A stretch of 64,000 nucleotides of DNA from Rhea pennata (Eukaryota > Chordata > Aves > Rheiformes > Rheidae): positions 27,454,567 through 27,518,566 of the forward strand of contig NC_084669.1 of assembly GCF_028389875.1 (NCBI RefSeq), given 5' to 3'. The notes below the pieces were generated by a model, which saw only the letters and a list, made by a program, of their open reading frames with translations, had not been told where the DNA came from and did no database searches. This document shows, one piece after another, positions 55,880 to 64,000 of this stretch. The translations under genes and the position numbers were made by a program. Numbering within the stretch: position 1 is the stretch's first letter; each line of letters begins with the position of its first letter.

Positions 55880-56127
55880 TAGATAGCACTTTTCATCCAA
55901 TGATGTCAAAGCATCTAAAGATATTAAGTAAGCCTCACAACACCCCTGTGAGGTAGGTATGCTAAAGTATTATTATCCCCATTTTGCAGTTGGGGAAACT
56001 GAGGCCCAAAAGGATTTTGTGACTTGCGCAAAATCAGTGAGCTAATGGAAAAATCTTGGACAGAAGCGACAAGTCCCAATGTTTATCCATTGCTCTCACC
56101 TGTTGGCTCTATCACTTGGGCTACCCA
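55880..56127 (+). mobile_element. MIR-type tRNA-derived SINE, nearly full length
   Basis: The segment contains the hallmarks AGCACTTTTCATCCAATGAT, CTCACAACACCCCTGTGAGG, ATTATTATCCCCATTTTGCA followed by GTTGGGGAAACTGAGGCCCA, GTGACTTGCGCAAAATCAGT, and a tail CTCTATCACTTGGGCTACCC. These are the core-SINE body and tail of amniote MIR elements. At about 245 bp it is long for so old a repeat in a bird-like genome. Confidence 0.85.
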
Positions 56128-57604
56128 TAAATAATGAAGTTTGTGAGATACGTACGCGACGTTCGCTGCCCCCGGAATAAACAGAAACAATTCTGCCCTG
56201 TTTATAGCAAAGCAGAGAAAGGGCAAAAGTTTCACCCTGGAGCAAATTTGGGAAGAGGCTCACATGTCATATGAGAATGCTCACTGTACGTTTTCAGTTT
56301 GCTGTACAAGAATTTGACTGTACATACTGGTAATATTCCAGCATAACTTGGCGTAAAACCCCTCTGGATTAGCATTATGGAATTAATCTTTAAAACAGAT
56401 TTAATTTACATCAAGTTACTTAGGATTTAAAGTAATTCCACTAAATACCATTCATACAAATCAAGCTTTCTAAAGGAAACTTTGCAAAAATAGAAATTGC
56501 TGTTTCTTAAAAAATTATCCCTGTTAATTTTTTAAAAATAGTTTTTAAGTGAATAATGCAAATGAATTGCTTGTGTGTCCTTTTGCCAATGTATTCTTAA
56601 AGAGACATATAAACAAGATACTATCTCGAGGTACTTTCAGTTCATGATATTCCCCAATCCCTGATATTTCTTTGCAACAGGATGTCCCTGCACAAAGTTC
56701 TACCTGAAATGGGACAACTAAATACAATGCTTACATTTCTCCTAAGGTATATTGGTGTTTCAGGAAGACAGAAAAGAGGGAAGTTATGTAGATGGATGTT
56801 CTTCATGCCTCATAACACCCCTATGGCTAAAGAGTTTTACATTAATAATAAATTCCTACAGTAGAAAACAGGACATAAAAATATTTCCAGAAAGTGGCTT
56901 TAAAACTATTATAAATAGTAAGTCTGGCTAATCTTTCAATTAAGGGTTTGGAGGATAATTTTATGCTTTCTCATCCCCCATTATTCACAGTAAATTTAGT
57001 GTCCTTGTGGCCTAATGAATAGCACATAAACATAAAGGGACCATTTAGAGGAATTATATGACAAGAGAAGGATCTGTTAGTAGCGCAAGCAAGCCAATTC
57101 CATCTCCCCCAAAAAGCTTCTTGGAATCCTCCCTGGTGCTCTGTGTCCCGTTAAGGCATTCCCTTCCTACACAAACCTCACCCTCTAACAATTATTCACT
57201 TTTTTTTTTGACACATCCTGCAAAAATGATTTTGCCTAAGCCCCTGCCCAAGTTACATTAACAAAGAGAAAACATCCAAGAAAGCAGCAGCACAGAACTC
57301 TCAGACTTTCTAAATCTGGGAAAACAATAATGTTCCATCTTTTACGCTGTGGCTTGTTTAATCTTCCTCAGTCTTGTCATATAACAGGAATAGCGTTCTT
57401 GATGTGAGTGAGTACTTGCAATTAGTGTCCCCACAGTTATTTAACCTCTGCAAAAGCCATTTATAACATACACTCCTTGTGAATATAGCATCTTGCCTGA
57501 TGAATAGCACTTGGTTTCACCTGGCCTTGATACAGGAACTGTGTAAACAATCAACAGAACTTGCAACAGTGGCTCTGTTGTGAACACTGTCAGTAACACT
57601 GTTT

Positions 57605-57642
57605 ACGTGTGTGTGTGTGTGTACATATATATATATGCAAGT

Positions 57643-57673
<31 letters not shown>

Positions 57674-57675
57674 AC
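57605..57675 (+). repeat. Compound (GT)n/(AT)n microsatellite in ZCCHC24 3' UTR
   Basis: (GT)8 at 57607-57622, (AT)6 at 57625-57636, a short GCAAGT spacer, then (TA)11 at 57643-57665. The two AT tracts are self-complementary and can fold as a hairpin around the spacer. It lies about 220-290 nt past the ZCCHC24 stop. Confidence 0.9.
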
Positions 57676-57897
57676 AAATACACGATAGTCCTGTAAATAC
57701 CTGTTGCATGTGTGTGCATGCACAGGAGAAATGTTACATTCTACTAATGGTAAGGCATATTATTAGGTTAAAGATAGGCAATATTGGCAATTATTTTAGC
57801 TTTTGTCGTGATTTCTTTTCTGGTGTGTTGCTGTTCGTTGTACGCTGCCAGAGGATCTTGAAGGATGATGGGGACGGGAAGAGGCCACTTCGAAGGT

Positions 57898-64000
<6,103 letters not shown>

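Larger units (their letters stand above)
51740..57897 (-). other. ZCCHC24: Probable ZCCHC24 3' UTR (up to 6.1 kb)
   Basis: AT-rich and gene-free between the stop codon at 57898 and the AATAAA at 51758-51763 (- strand). It contains, in + coordinates, a 30-A run (54357-54386), a sharp CpG-rich islet (about 54660-54870), a MIR-type SINE (about 55880-56127) and a GT/AT microsatellite (57605-57675). The full length is inferred. A shorter UTR with intergenic DNA beyond is possible. Confidence 0.5.

Overview
This window is vertebrate nuclear DNA, most likely from a bird. Genes are split by GT-AG introns, long AT-rich non-coding stretches alternate with abrupt CpG-rich patches, and recognisable repeats are few and old (CR1-type LINE fragments and a MIR-type SINE). 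There are no Alu, B1 or L1 elements. The gene order ZMIZ1 > PPIF > < ZCCHC24 is the amniote synteny block known from human 10q22. The low repeat density and short intergenic distance favour a bird, but a crocodilian or turtle is not excluded from sequence alone.

Layout. (1) About 1-19.4 kb, + strand: the last five coding exons of ZMIZ1 (1029-1097, 1631-1878, 4909-5072, 10885-11133, 15010-15117), followed by a 3' UTR of about 4.3 kb ending near an AATAAA at 19416. The exons run from the tail of the SP-RING zinc finger through the proline-rich activation region to the acidic C-terminus. (2) 19.4-31.3 kb: AT-rich intergenic DNA with a sense CR1 3' end (about 28970-29975) and an antisense CR1 fragment (about 30200-30580). 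(3) 31.36-38.4 kb, + strand: the complete six-exon PPIF gene (mitochondrial cyclophilin D, 195 codons plus stop), starting in a CpG-island promoter. (4) 38.4-51.7 kb: intergenic DNA between two convergent genes. It holds a cluster of orphan CpG-rich blocks (43.2-46.6 kb), two CACGTG/TATAAAA promoter-like arrangements, a good CTCF-type motif, a ZNF143/THAP11-type motif and an exon-like segment. (5) 51.7-64 kb, - strand: the 3' end of ZCCHC24, with a probable 6.1-kb 3' UTR, the last coding exon (57898-58011) and the start of the upstream intron, which runs out of the window.

How the genes relate. They are neighbours rather than a pathway. ZMIZ1 is a nuclear PIAS-like transcriptional coactivator. 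PPIF is a mitochondrial-matrix prolyl isomerase that regulates the permeability transition pore. ZCCHC24 is a zinc-finger protein of poorly known role. I found no mobile defence system, CRISPR array, intact retrovirus or biosynthetic cluster. The most unusual material is non-coding: the orphan CpG cluster with its possible small transcription unit, a weak PPIF exon 1 splice donor with an in-frame alternative, and twin hairpins in PPIF intron 5. All exon boundaries were read by hand from splice signals and reading-frame continuity, and comparisons with human proteins are from memory of those families.
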